From: CAWATZ01 sp963784995 | GTDB lineage: Bacteria > Planctomycetota > Planctomycetia > Gemmatales > Gemmataceae | Direction: 5' to 3' | Assembly: GCA_963784995.1 (NCBI GenBank) | Contig: CAWATZ010000024.1 | Coordinates: 124,001 to 188,000 of the forward strand | DNA: 64,000 bases | Shown here: piece by piece, positions 54,987-62,400 of the stretch | Layout: each line of letters begins with the position of its first letter | Position numbering within the stretch: the stretch's first letter is position 1 | Translations under genes and position numbers: made by a program | The notes under the pieces: model-generated | Databases searched by the model: none | What the model saw: the letters and a program-made list of their open reading frames with translations, nothing else | What the model was told of the DNA's origin: nothing

Positions 54987-55487
54987 GCGTGACTCTCCCC
55001 GAGTGTTCATGGGGCGAAGACGATTGCGTGCCGGCGATGACAGAGAGAAAGACAGCGGCCGCCGCCAGGCCGGGAAAGGGCGCGGTTTTCAAACCTGCTG
55101 CGGCGATCGCGTATTCCGGACGGGCAGGCGCACTGGGAATGCCGGTGGGACAGGAGGGGGACCGGCCGAGCGAGTTTTCAAGGAAATCTAGGTCACAATT
55201 CGCGGCCTGTCAAATGTTTCGCGCGTGAGTGAAAGCAGCCAACCGCAGCACAATGTCGTGTGTGTCGGCGCAATGCAATCCTGGATTTTGGCGAGGCGCG
55301 GCGTCAGCCCGCCGGTCTGGGCCGCACCAGCACCGGCGGGCTGACGCCACGACCGCGCAAAATCCAGAGGGACACCCGGAAAGTTGCTGGTTTCGTCAAT
55401 CCCGACTTGACAGTTCAGGGGCTGACCCCTACCTTATTACTTTCCGTCAGAGTGTGCTGGCTGATGCTGTAGTGAGGGAGGGTGGCG
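54987..55487 (+). other. 500-base region upstream of the ribosomal cluster
   Basis: No gene is supported. It holds the 55281-55367 palindrome and should contain the promoter of rpsJ. I could not pick a convincing -35/-10 pair. The usual upstream genes of the S10 operon (tuf, fus, rpsG, rpsL) are not in the window. Confidence 0.45.
55281..55367. repeat. imperfect 36-bp inverted repeat
   Basis: Arms 55281-55316 and 55332-55367 pair with several mismatches; the inner ggcgtcagcccgccggt half-site is identical to that of the palindrome at 52961-53053, so the two are related elements with different outer flanks. Confidence 0.8.
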
Positions 55488-55811
55488 GTGAGTACAGAGC
55501 GGATCCGCATCAGGATGGAAGCGTACGATCATGAGATCCTCGACCGGGTGGCGTCCGAGATCGTCGATACGGCGACGCGGACCCAGGCCGAGGTTCGCGG
55601 GCCCATTCCGCTGCCGACGCGCATTGAACGCTACACCGTGCTGCGCAGCCCGCACATCGATCGCAAGTCCCGGGAGCAGTTTGAGATCCGGACCCACAAG
55701 CGGTTGATCGAGATCCTCCGCCCCACGGGCAAAACGATCGAGGCGCTGAACAAGGGCTTGAGCTTGCCCCCCGGCGTTGACATTAAAATTCGTGTGCTCG
55801 CAGGGGGCTGA
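55488..55811 (+). CDS. rpsJ: 30S ribosomal protein S10
   Basis: A 107-residue S10, a 30S head protein that also acts as NusE in antitermination. IRIRMEAYDHEILDRVASEI, GPIPLPTRIERYTVLRSPHI and REQFEIRTHKRLIEILRPTG are the conserved core. I chose GTG 55488, six bases after GAGGGAGG; GTG 55482 in the same frame lies inside that site. It is the first gene of the cluster. The next gene is rplD rather than rplC, 231 bases away. Confidence 0.95.
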   Translation: MSTERIRIRMEAYDHEILDRVASEIVDTATRTQAEVRGPIPLPTRIERYTVLRSPHIDRKSREQFEIRTHKRLIEILRPTGKTIEALNKGLSLPPGVDIKIRVLAGG

Positions 55812-55861
55812 TCCCGCCCCACCGGGCAGGAGGCTCCTGACACCCCGCCAGTCAAGCCGAG

Positions 55862-55888
55862 CAGGAATGGACCAGCAGTCCATTCCTG
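55862..55888 (+). terminator. possible terminator after rpsJ
   Basis: A perfect 10-bp stem (caggaatgga / tccattcctg) with a 7-base loop is followed by ttgtgttt. It may end an rpsJ transcript and uncouple it from rplD. Confidence 0.4.
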
Positions 55889-55979
55889 TTGTGTTTCCCT
55901 CACGGGTCACTGAGTGCGGAAGGGTCGCGAGAACGGGTGCTTCCCCCGGAAGTACCCGGTGTGAGCGTTTGCATTCGAC

Positions 55980-56029
55980 GTAGGACGGCTCCCGTGAGCC
56001 GTCCAGACGGCTCAGGAGAGCCGTCCTAC
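55980..56029. repeat. GTAGG...CCTAC palindrome between rpsJ and rplD
   Basis: Arms 55980-56003 and 56006-56029 pair with two mismatches. The right arm is identical to that of the element at 58135-58191. It sits where rplC is expected. Confidence 0.9.
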
Positions 56030-56042
56030 AGAGGTGGCAGCC

Positions 56043-56843
56043 ATGTTGAAGGTCCCTGTTTACAACGTGCAAGGCAGCGAGGTCGGCACCATCGACGTCG
56101 ATCCGGCCGACTTCGGCGGCAAGATCAACAAGCAGATGCTGCACGACGTGGTGGTCATGTACCTGGCCAACCAGCGGGCCGGCACGCACTCGACGCTGCG
56201 GCGCGGCGAGGTGGCCGGCAGCACCAAGAAGCTGTTCCGCCAGAAGGGCACCGGCAACGCCCGGGTCGGCCCCAAGCGCACCAACAAGCGCAAGGGCGGC
56301 GGCACCGCCAAGGGGCCCAAGCCCCGCGATTACGAGTATCACCTGCCCAAGAAGATGGTCCGGGCCGCCACCCGCATGGCCATCCTGAGCAAGTTCCAGG
56401 ACAACGAGGCCGTCATCCTCGACGAACTCAAGGTGCCCGAGGGGCAAGCGGTCAACGGCAAGCCGCTGACCAAGACCAAGGAAATGGCCGGGGTGATCAA
56501 GGCCCTGAAGAAGGCCATGAAGCTCGACGAGTTGCCCGCCCCGAAGTACGCGAACGATGAGACCTTGACCCCCGAGGAGGAAGCCCGCCGCCGCAAGAAG
56601 CAGGCCAAGCGGATGACCTTCCTGATCGGCACCGCCGGCCTGGACAAGAAGCTGCATCAGGCGGCGCGGAACATTGCCGGCGTGGAGTTGATGCCGGCCA
56701 CGGAGTTCAATGCGTACGTCGTGCTGAAACAGAAGCGCCTGGTGCTGACCCGGGCCGCCCTGGAAGAGCTGCGGCAGGCCGCCAAGAAGCCGATCAACCG
56801 GCTGCCGAAAGAGAAGAAGCCCGCAGCCCAACCGGCCAGCTAA
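56043..56843 (+). CDS. rplD: 50S ribosomal protein L4
   Basis: L4, 266 residues, a 50S protein lining the exit tunnel and, in enterobacteria, an operon repressor. The conserved loop QRAGTHSTLRRGEVAGSTKK then RQKGTGNARVG is clear, as are RAATRMAILSKF and the C-terminal NAYVVLKQKRLVLTRAALEE. An insert rich in Lys and Glu (about residues 150-195) and a Lys/Pro tail make it longer than the usual 200-210 residues. ATG 56043 has AGAGG upstream; a GTG three codons earlier is less likely. Confidence 0.95.
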   Translation: MLKVPVYNVQGSEVGTIDVDPADFGGKINKQMLHDVVVMYLANQRAGTHSTLRRGEVAGSTKKLFRQKGTGNARVGPKRTNKRKGGGTAKGPKPRDYEYHLPKKMVRAATRMAILSKFQDNEAVILDELKVPEGQAVNGKPLTKTKEMAGVIKALKKAMKLDELPAPKYANDETLTPEEEARRRKKQAKRMTFLIGTAGLDKKLHQAARNIAGVELMPATEFNAYVVLKQKRLVLTRAALEELRQAAKKPINRLPKEKKPAAQPAS

Positions 56844-56857
56844 CCCCGAAACTGCCG

Positions 56858-56917
56858 GTAGGTCAGGCTTTCCAGCCTGACGGCTGAGACAGAGTCAGGC
56901 TGGAAAGCCTGACCTAC
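56858..56917. repeat. GTAGG...CCTAC palindrome between rplD and rplW
   Basis: Perfect 24-bp arms 56858-56881 and 56894-56917 with a 12-base loop. It shares the terminal gtagg / cctac with the other elements of the cluster but has a different core (tcaggctttccagcctga). Confidence 0.92.
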
Positions 56918-56931
56918 GTGAGGAAACAGCC

Positions 56932-57255
56932 ATGAAGAAAGCCAGACACGAGCGGGGCAGCGGCCCCAAGCTGGAAGCGTACCAGATCCTGATCCGTCCG
57001 CTGGTCACCGAGAAGGGCATGCACCTGGCCAACCGCCACAAGGCCTTCCCCTTCGAGGTCAACCCGTGGGCGACCAAGATGGAAATCAAGGCCGCCGTGG
57101 AAGAGATGTTCCCCGACGTCCGCGTCGCCAAGGTCCGCACGGCCAACCGGCCGGGCAAACAGCGCCGCTTCCGCTTCCGCATGGGCCGGCTGTCCAACTG
57201 GAAGAAAGCGGTCGTGACCCTCCACCCCGATAGTCCGCCGATCCCGGTGTTCTGA
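56932..57255 (+). CDS. rplW: 50S ribosomal protein L23
   Basis: L23, 107 residues, at the tunnel exit where it binds trigger factor and signal recognition particle. EAYQILIRPLVTEKGMHLAN is the family start and WATKMEIKAAVEEMFPDVRV the core; the loop NRPGKQRRFRFRMGR follows. The acidic trigger-factor contact seen in E. coli is not obvious. GAGGAAAC precedes ATG 56932. rplB starts 14 bases downstream. Confidence 0.94.
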   Translation: MKKARHERGSGPKLEAYQILIRPLVTEKGMHLANRHKAFPFEVNPWATKMEIKAAVEEMFPDVRVAKVRTANRPGKQRRFRFRMGRLSNWKKAVVTLHPDSPPIPVF

Positions 57256-57268
57256 GAAGGAGCCAGCA

Positions 57269-58126
57269 ATGGGCATTCGCCAGTACAAACCCGTGACGCC
57301 CGGCCGCCGGCAGGGCTCGGTCAGCGACTTCACCGACCTGACCCGCGGCAAGAAGAATAAGCCCGAGAAATCGTTGCTCGAGCCGCGCCAGAAATCGGGC
57401 GGCCGGAACAACCAGGGCATCGTCACTACCCGGTTCCGGAGCGGTGGTCACAAGAAGCAGTACCGCGTCATCGACTTCAAGCGACGCAAGGACGGCATGC
57501 CGGCCACGGTGCAGAGCATTGAATACGATCCCAACCGCTCGGCGCGCATCGCCCTGCTCAAGTATGAAGATGGGACCAAGGCGTACATCCTGGCGCCCGA
57601 AGGGGTCAAGGCCGGCGACAAACTGATGAGCGGCGAGAAGGTCGAGCCCAAGCCGGGCAACTGTCTGCCGCTGCGGTCGATCCCGCTGGGCATGAGCATC
57701 CACAACGTGGAGATGCAGCCCGGCCACGGCGGCCAATTGTGCCGCAGCGCCGGCACCCATGCCACTCTGACCGCTCGCGAGGGTAAGTGGGCCCAGATCA
57801 CCCTGCCCTCCGGCGAGATGCGGCGCATCAGCTCGGAGTGCCGGGCGACCATCGGCATGCTCAGCAATGCCGATCACATGAACATCAGCCTGGGCAAGGC
57901 GGGGCGGAAGCGCTGGCTGGGACGCAAGCCGCACAACCGCGGCACCTCGCAGAACCCGGTGGATCATCCGATGGGCGGCGGCGAGGGCCGGACCGCGGGC
58001 GGCCGGCATCCGTGCAGTCCGCGCGGCGTGCTGGCCAAGGGCGGCAAGACCCGCAAGAAGCGGAAGCCGTCGAACTCGGCGATTGTTCGCCGCCGTCGGC
58101 CGGGGCCGCATTACGCTCCGAAATAA
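57269..58126 (+). CDS. rplB: 50S ribosomal protein L2
   Basis: L2, 285 residues, required for subunit joining and peptidyl transfer. The start GIRQYKPVTPGRRQGSVSDF and GGRNNQGIVTTRFRSGGHKK are typical, and KPHNRGTSQNPVDHPMGGGE carries the conserved His of the peptidyl-transferase contact (VDHP); the following His of the common HPHGGG is Met here. The basic C-terminus SNSAIVRRRRPGPHYAPK is shorter than in E. coli. AAGGAG lies before ATG 57269. Confidence 0.96.
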   Translation: MGIRQYKPVTPGRRQGSVSDFTDLTRGKKNKPEKSLLEPRQKSGGRNNQGIVTTRFRSGGHKKQYRVIDFKRRKDGMPATVQSIEYDPNRSARIALLKYEDGTKAYILAPEGVKAGDKLMSGEKVEPKPGNCLPLRSIPLGMSIHNVEMQPGHGGQLCRSAGTHATLTAREGKWAQITLPSGEMRRISSECRATIGMLSNADHMNISLGKAGRKRWLGRKPHNRGTSQNPVDHPMGGGEGRTAGGRHPCSPRGVLAKGGKTRKKRKPSNSAIVRRRRPGPHYAPK

Positions 58127-58134
58127 AGAATGCC

Positions 58135-58191
58135 GTAGGACGGCTCTCCTGAGCCGTCCACGTGCAAGACGGCTCAGGAGAGCCGTCCTAC
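58135..58191. repeat. GTAGG...CCTAC palindrome between rplB and rpsS
   Basis: Perfect 24-bp arms 58135-58158 and 58168-58191 with a 9-base loop. Its right arm is identical to that of the rpsJ-rplD element. Confidence 0.93.
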
Positions 58192-58219
58192 TGGACGCGG
58201 GAAGGCGTTTTCCTACAAT
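58192..58219 (+). promoter_or_regulatory. candidate sigma-70 promoter before rpsS
   Basis: tggacg (58192-58197) and tacaat (58214-58219) are spaced by 16 bases and match the -35 and -10 consensus at four and five of six positions. The pair begins directly after the palindrome and 28 bases before the rpsS start, so a second transcription start inside the cluster is possible. Confidence 0.35.
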
Positions 58220-58246
58220 TACTGCTTGCGAGATGGAGCAGGTTGC

Positions 58247-58528
58247 ATGAGTCGGTCAAGCAAGAAAGGGCCTTACTTTGACGAGCGCTTGCTCGCCAAG
58301 GTGGAGCGCCAGGCCAAGGGCAAGAATCGCGAGCCGGTCAAGACCTGGTCGCGCGATTGCACCGTCGTTCCGGAGTTCGTCGGCGTGACGTTCCTGGTTC
58401 ACAACGGCAAGCAGTTCACCCGGGTTTACGTGACTGAGGACATGGTCGGCCACAAGCTCGGCGAGTTTTCCCCGACCCGGATCTTCAAGGGGCACTCCGG
58501 CGGCAAGTCCAAGGCGGCCGCCAAGTAA
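58247..58528 (+). CDS. rpsS: 30S ribosomal protein S19
   Basis: S19, 93 residues, in the 30S head near the A-site tRNA. The start MSRSSKKGPYFDERLLAKVE, TVVPEFVGVTFLVHNGKQFT and VGHKLGEFSPTRIFKGHSGG are conserved. GGAG lies 8 bases before ATG 58247; an in-frame ATG at 58226 adds seven unconserved residues and is rejected. Followed 25 bases later by rplV. Confidence 0.95.
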   Translation: MSRSSKKGPYFDERLLAKVERQAKGKNREPVKTWSRDCTVVPEFVGVTFLVHNGKQFTRVYVTEDMVGHKLGEFSPTRIFKGHSGGKSKAAAK

Positions 58529-58553
58529 GGCGAGAGGCAACATCGAGGGAGCC

Positions 58554-58913
58554 ATGAGGTTTCGTGCCAGTCATCGTTTTGCGGATCAGTCGTCGCGGAA
58601 GATCAGGCCGTTTGTGGCGCTGATCCGCAATCGTCCAGTGGACGAGGCGCTGGAATTGCTCCAGTACCTGCACAACCGCAGCGCCCGGCTTCTGGAAGCC
58701 GTGGTCAAGAGCGCCGTGGGCAACGCCGAGGACCAGGGCGCCATCGACATCGAGGACCTGGTGGTCAGCGAGGCCTGCGTGGACGCCGGCCCGATCATGA
58801 AGCGCATCATGCCCCGGGCCCGCGGCACCGCTTACCCGATCAAGCGGCGCTACTCCCACATTCGCGTCGAACTGTGGGACGGCGAGCCGGAGGCACCTGA
58901 GACGACGGCCTAA
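58554..58913 (+). CDS. rplV: 50S ribosomal protein L22
   Basis: L22, 119 residues, whose hairpin lines the exit tunnel and is a site of macrolide resistance. RFRASHRFADQSSRKIRPFV is the start; NRPVDEALELLQYLHNRSAR and the hairpin KRIMPRARGTAYPIKRRYSH are typical. The C-terminus extends a few residues beyond the usual end (EPEAPETTA). Intact, between rpsS and rpsC. Confidence 0.95.
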   Translation: MRFRASHRFADQSSRKIRPFVALIRNRPVDEALELLQYLHNRSARLLEAVVKSAVGNAEDQGAIDIEDLVVSEACVDAGPIMKRIMPRARGTAYPIKRRYSHIRVELWDGEPEAPETTA

Positions 58914-58937
58914 TTGCAAGGTGGGGTACACTGAATC

Positions 58938-59642
58938 ATGGGTCAGAAAGTTCGGCCAACGGGTTTTCGTACCGGCATCATGGTGGACTGGCTCAGCCAC
59001 TGGTATGCCGACAAGCAACACTTTGCCGACCTGCTGGTCGAGGATCAGAAGATCCGCGGCTTCATCAAGAAGAAGTTCCCCGATGCCATGATCGCCAAGA
59101 TCCGGATTCATCGCACGGCGGACAAGGTGACCGTCTTTGTCCACTCCGGCAAGGTCGGCTTCCTGATCGGCAAGAAGGGCGAGAAGATTGACCGCCTCAC
59201 CGCCGACCTGGAGCATCTGACGCACCGGCGCATGGAAGTGAAGACGATGGAGGTGGCCAACCCCCATCTGGATCCGCAGCTGGTCGCCCAGGACATCGCC
59301 GAGCAGCTACAGAAGCGGGCCAGCTTCCGGCGGACGATGAAGAAGGCCATCGACACGGCCATGGATGAAGGGGCCAAGGGGATCAAGGTGCAGCTGGCCG
59401 GCCGGCTGGGCGGCTCGGAAATGGCCCGGACCGAAGTGGCCATGCAAGGCCGGCTGCCGCTCTCGACCCTGCGCGCCAAGATCGATTACGGGTTTACCGA
59501 GGCCAAGACCGCCCAGGGGCACATCGGTATCAAGGTGTGGATCAATAACGGGGACTACTTACTCCCGGAGGAGAACAGCGATGCCCCTAATGCCCAAGCG
59601 GGTAAAGTTCAGAAAAAGCCAGCGCGGCAAAATAAAAGGTAA
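58938..59642 (+). CDS. rpsC: 30S ribosomal protein S3
   Basis: S3, 234 residues, part of the mRNA entry helicase. MGQKVRPTGFRTGIMVDWLS is the family start, the KH domain has GKVGFLIGKKGEKIDRLTAD, and ARTEVAMQGRLPLSTLRAKI and GHIGIKVWINNGDYL end the core. The last 20 residues (DAPNAQAGKVQKKPARQNKR) are read from DNA that also encodes the start of rplP, because the two genes overlap by 62 bases. Confidence 0.95.
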   Translation: MGQKVRPTGFRTGIMVDWLSHWYADKQHFADLLVEDQKIRGFIKKKFPDAMIAKIRIHRTADKVTVFVHSGKVGFLIGKKGEKIDRLTADLEHLTHRRMEVKTMEVANPHLDPQLVAQDIAEQLQKRASFRRTMKKAIDTAMDEGAKGIKVQLAGRLGGSEMARTEVAMQGRLPLSTLRAKIDYGFTEAKTAQGHIGIKVWINNGDYLLPEENSDAPNAQAGKVQKKPARQNKR

Positions 59643-60003
59643 CGCCACCCGCGGCAACACGGTGTCCTACGGCGAGTTCGGCTTGCAGTCCCTCGAGGGC
59701 GGCTGGCTGAGCGCCGAGGCCATCGAGGCCGGGCGCATCACCGCCTCGCACGCCATCCGCGGCGAGGGCCGGCTGTTTATCCGCGTCTTCCCGCACAAGT
59801 CGGTCACCGCCATCCCGCTCGAAACCCGCATGGGCAAGGGCAAGGGCGAACCGGAGTTCTGGGCCGCGGTCATCAAGCCGGGCATGATCCTGTTCGAGCT
59901 GGGCGGCGTGCCCGAGGTCGCGGCGCGCGATGCTCTGGCGAAAGTGGCGTACAAGATGCCGTTCAAGTGCCGGCTGGTCACCCGCCGGCCCAACGTGGGG
60001 TGA
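59581..60003 (+). CDS. rplP: 50S ribosomal protein L16
   Basis: L16, 140 residues, near the A-site of the 50S subunit. MPLMPKRVKFRKSQRGKIKG, YGEFGLQSLEGGWLSAEAIE and FPHKSVTAIPLETRMGKGKG match the family over its full length. ATG 59581 follows GGAGGAG at the right distance, so it is the true start although it lies 62 bases inside rpsC. The tandem suggests translational coupling. Confidence 0.95.
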   Translation: MPLMPKRVKFRKSQRGKIKGNATRGNTVSYGEFGLQSLEGGWLSAEAIEAGRITASHAIRGEGRLFIRVFPHKSVTAIPLETRMGKGKGEPEFWAAVIKPGMILFELGGVPEVAARDALAKVAYKMPFKCRLVTRRPNVG

Positions 60004-60017
60004 GTGAGACGACTTCC

Positions 60018-60242
60018 ATGAAAGCCAAGGAAATGCGGACCTTGACCGACGATCAGCTGGACCTGACCCTCAAGGACACCTTGAAGAACCTGTTCCACCT
60101 GCGTCTGCAATCCGCCACCGAGCGTCTGGAGACGCCCAGCGAGATCAAGAAGGCCAAGAAGGAGATCGCCCGGATCAAGACGATTCAGCGCCAGCGTGAG
60201 CTGGACGCCCAGAAGGCGGCCAGCGGGGAGACGAAGAAGTAA
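60018..60242 (+). CDS. rpmC: 50S ribosomal protein L29
   Basis: L29, 74 residues, next to L23 at the tunnel exit. KAKEMRTLTDDQLDLTLKDT, LKNLFHLRLQSATERLETPS and IARIKTIQRQRELD are typical. It lies between rplP (15 bases) and rpsQ, whose ATG overlaps its stop codon (TAATG). Confidence 0.94.
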   Translation: MKAKEMRTLTDDQLDLTLKDTLKNLFHLRLQSATERLETPSEIKKAKKEIARIKTIQRQRELDAQKAASGETKK

Positions 60243-60571
60243 TGGCCGAGACAGCGACAGCCAAGCGCGGCCAGCGCCGCGCCCTGACCGGAGTGGTCAC
60301 CAGCGACAAGATGAACAAGACCCGGCGCGTGGAAATTCCGCGCCTGGTCAAGCACGCCCGCTACGGCAAGTACATCCGTCGGCGCACCATCTGCCACGTC
60401 CATGACGAAACCAACGAGTCGCACAAGGGCGACGTGGTCGAGATCATGGAGAGCCGGCCGATCTCCAAGACCAAGCACTGGCGGCTGGTGCGCGTCGTAA
60501 CCAAGGGGCCCGGGCACGTTCCCGTTGTGGCGGCGACGCCCGAGGAGCCGGCCGCGCCCGCCAACACCTGA
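60242..60571 (+). CDS. rpsQ: 30S ribosomal protein S17
   Basis: S17, 109 residues, a 30S body protein with an OB fold. RALTGVVTSDKMNKTRRVEI, RYGKYIRRRTICHVHDETNE and GDVVEIMESRPISKTKHWRL are conserved. The last 25 residues, rich in Ala, Pro and Glu, extend past the usual C-terminus. The start overlaps the rpmC stop by one base. Confidence 0.95.
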   Translation: MAETATAKRGQRRALTGVVTSDKMNKTRRVEIPRLVKHARYGKYIRRRTICHVHDETNESHKGDVVEIMESRPISKTKHWRLVRVVTKGPGHVPVVAATPEEPAAPANT

Positions 60572-60614
60572 GCGGCACGACTGCCTGCTCCGCTCCCGAG
60601 GAGGAGTTTTTGTC

Positions 60615-60983
60615 ATGATCCAGATGTACACGTACCTGGACGTCGCCGACAACACCGGAGCCAAGGAATGCATGTGCATCAAGGTGCTGGGCGGCACCCG
60701 GCGGCGCTACGCCGGCCTGGGCGACATCATCGTCGCCAGCGTCAAGAAGGCGGTGCCCGGCGGCGACGTCAAGCCGGGCGACGTGGTCAAGGGCGTCATT
60801 GTGCGTCTGAAGAAGGGCTCCCGCAGGGCGGACGGCAGTTACGTCCGCTTTGACCGCAACGCCATGGTGCTGATCGACAACGAGAAGAACCCGCGCGGCA
60901 CGCGCATCTTCGGGGCGGTGGCCCGCGAGCTGCGCGAGTCGGGATTCATCAAGATCGTGAATCTGGCCGCCGAGGTGGTTTGA
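60615..60983 (+). CDS. rplN: 50S ribosomal protein L14
   Basis: L14, 122 residues, at the subunit interface. MIQMYTYLDVADNTGAKECM, GGTRRRYAGLGDIIVASVKK and RNAMVLIDNEKNPRGTRIFG span the full family length. ATG 60615 follows GAGGAG. In most bacteria rplX comes next; here there is only a palindrome before rplE. Confidence 0.95.
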   Translation: MIQMYTYLDVADNTGAKECMCIKVLGGTRRRYAGLGDIIVASVKKAVPGGDVKPGDVVKGVIVRLKKGSRRADGSYVRFDRNAMVLIDNEKNPRGTRIFGAVARELRESGFIKIVNLAAEVV

Positions 60984-60991
60984 TGACTTAC

Positions 60992-61041
60992 GTAGGACGG
61001 GCTTCCCAGCCCGTCCGGCCGGCCTGGGAAGGCCGGCCTAC
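60992..61041. repeat. GTAGG...CCTAC imperfect palindrome between rplN and rplE
   Basis: A 50-base element with terminal gtagg / cctac and an imperfect pairing of gacgggcttcccag with cctgggaaggcc. It lies where rplX (L24) is expected. Confidence 0.8.
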
Positions 61042-61064
61042 GAGGGAAGACGAGGTTGAGAACG

Positions 61065-61637
61065 ATGGCAACGATGGCCCGGTTGCAAGACCGCTTCAAG
61101 AAGGAAATCCTCCCGCAGCTTGGACAGAAGCTGGGACGCACCAACGTCAACAGTCTGCCCAAGCTGCAGAAGATCGTCGTCAACATGGGCGTGGGCAAGG
61201 CCCTCCAGGACAAGAACCGGATGAAGGAAGCCTCCGAGCAGCTGGCCCAGATCACCGGACAGAAGGCCCAGGTCACCAAGGCCCGGATCGCGGTCAGCGG
61301 CTTCCGGCTGCGCGAGGGCAACGAGATCGGCTGCCGGGTGACGCTCCGCGGCCGGCGCATGTACGAGTTCCTGGATCGGCTCATCAGCACGGCCCTGCCT
61401 CGTATTCGTGACTTCCGCGGGCTCAACCCCAAGAGCTTCGACGGCAACGGCAATTACAGCATGGGCCTGGCCGAGCAGGGCGTGTTTCCGGAGATCGATC
61501 CGGACAAGATGAACTTCGTGCAGGGCATGGACATCACCTTCGTGACCAGCACCCGGATCGATGACGAGGCCCGCGAACTGCTCCGCGGCTTCGGCATGCC
61601 GTTCGCCAAGGCGGATGGAGGCGAGGGAGCCCAGTAA
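61065..61637 (+). CDS. rplE: 50S ribosomal protein L5
   Basis: L5, 190 residues, in the central protuberance with 5S rRNA. ARLQDRFKKEILPQLGQKLG, LQKIVVNMGVGKALQDKNRM, VTLRGRRMYEFLDRLISTAL and DFRGLNPKSFDGNGNYSMGL are typical. ATG 61065 has GAGG 9 bases upstream; ATG 61074 is an alternative. A small 8-bp stem (61639-61659) follows the gene. Confidence 0.95.
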   Translation: MATMARLQDRFKKEILPQLGQKLGRTNVNSLPKLQKIVVNMGVGKALQDKNRMKEASEQLAQITGQKAQVTKARIAVSGFRLREGNEIGCRVTLRGRRMYEFLDRLISTALPRIRDFRGLNPKSFDGNGNYSMGLAEQGVFPEIDPDKMNFVQGMDITFVTSTRIDDEARELLRGFGMPFAKADGGEGAQ

Positions 61638-61676
61638 AGGCGATCCAATCCGGATCGCCCAGGACCGAGAGAACCA

Positions 61677-61937
61677 ATGGCCACTGAACCGAAATTAGCA
61701 AAGTTCAAGAAGGAAATGGCGGCGTTCGAGGCCCACCGGGCCGAGCTGCGCAAGCCGGAAAACGAACGCAACAAGCAGAAGATCATGAAGCCGCGCGACC
61801 TGATCAAGATCCGGCTCCGCTGTCGGCTGTGCGGCCGGCCGCGTGCGGTGTATCGCAAGTTTGGCGTTTGCCGGATCTGTTTCCGGGACATGGCCAGCGA
61901 TGGCCTGATCCCCGGCGTCAAGAAGGCCAGCTGGTGA
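61677..61937 (+). CDS. rpsN: 30S ribosomal protein S14, zinc-binding form with N-terminal extension
   Basis: S14, 86 residues, in the 30S head. A four-cysteine zinc motif is present: Cys 49 and 52 (CRLCGRP) and Cys 65 and 68 (CRICFR), so this is the C+ type, though at 86 residues it is longer than the common 61-residue zinc form because of a charged N-terminal helix (residues 1-40). FGVCRICFRDMASDGLIPGV ends the core. It lies between rplE and rpsH as usual. Confidence 0.94.
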   Translation: MATEPKLAKFKKEMAAFEAHRAELRKPENERNKQKIMKPRDLIKIRLRCRLCGRPRAVYRKFGVCRICFRDMASDGLIPGVKKASW

Positions 61938-61950
61938 GAGGGACCCGACC

Positions 61951-62397
61951 ATGATGACCGATTCGCTGGCCGACATGCTGACGCGCATTCGCAATGCCAA
62001 CCGCATCGAACGGCCGTGGGTGGACATGCCGGTTTCCCGGCTGAAGATCAACGTTGCCCAGGTCCTCAAGGACGAGGGCTTTGTCCTGGATTACCACGTG
62101 GTGAGCCAGGGCACCGACGCGGAGGGGCACCCGGTCATTCACGAAGAGACCGACCTGAGCAAGAAGGGCGTGATCCTGCGCGTGCATCTGAAATACGGCC
62201 CCGAGGGCGAGCACGTGCTGCGGCACGTCGAGCGCGTCAGCAAGCCGGGCCGGCGTTACTACAAGCGCCACAGCGAGCTGCGGCCGGTCCTCGACGGCCT
62301 GGGCATCAGCATCCTGAGCACCAGCAAGGGCGTCATGAGCGACCGCCGGGCCCGGGCCCAGCGCCTCGGCGGCGAGGTGCTGGCGGCCGTCTGGTAA
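61951..62397 (+). CDS. rpsH: 30S ribosomal protein S8
   Basis: S8, 148 residues, a primary 16S rRNA binder. TDSLADMLTRIRNANRIERP, SRLKINVAQVLKDEGFVLDY and GLGISILSTSKGVMSDRRAR are typical. It is longer than the usual 130 residues through an insert of about 15 residues around GTDAEGHPVIHEETDLSKKG. The second ATG (61954) is an equal choice. A long inverted repeat starts 4 bases after the stop. Confidence 0.95.
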   Translation: MMTDSLADMLTRIRNANRIERPWVDMPVSRLKINVAQVLKDEGFVLDYHVVSQGTDAEGHPVIHEETDLSKKGVILRVHLKYGPEGEHVLRHVERVSKPGRRYYKRHSELRPVLDGLGISILSTSKGVMSDRRARAQRLGGEVLAAVW

Positions 62398-62400
62398 ATC

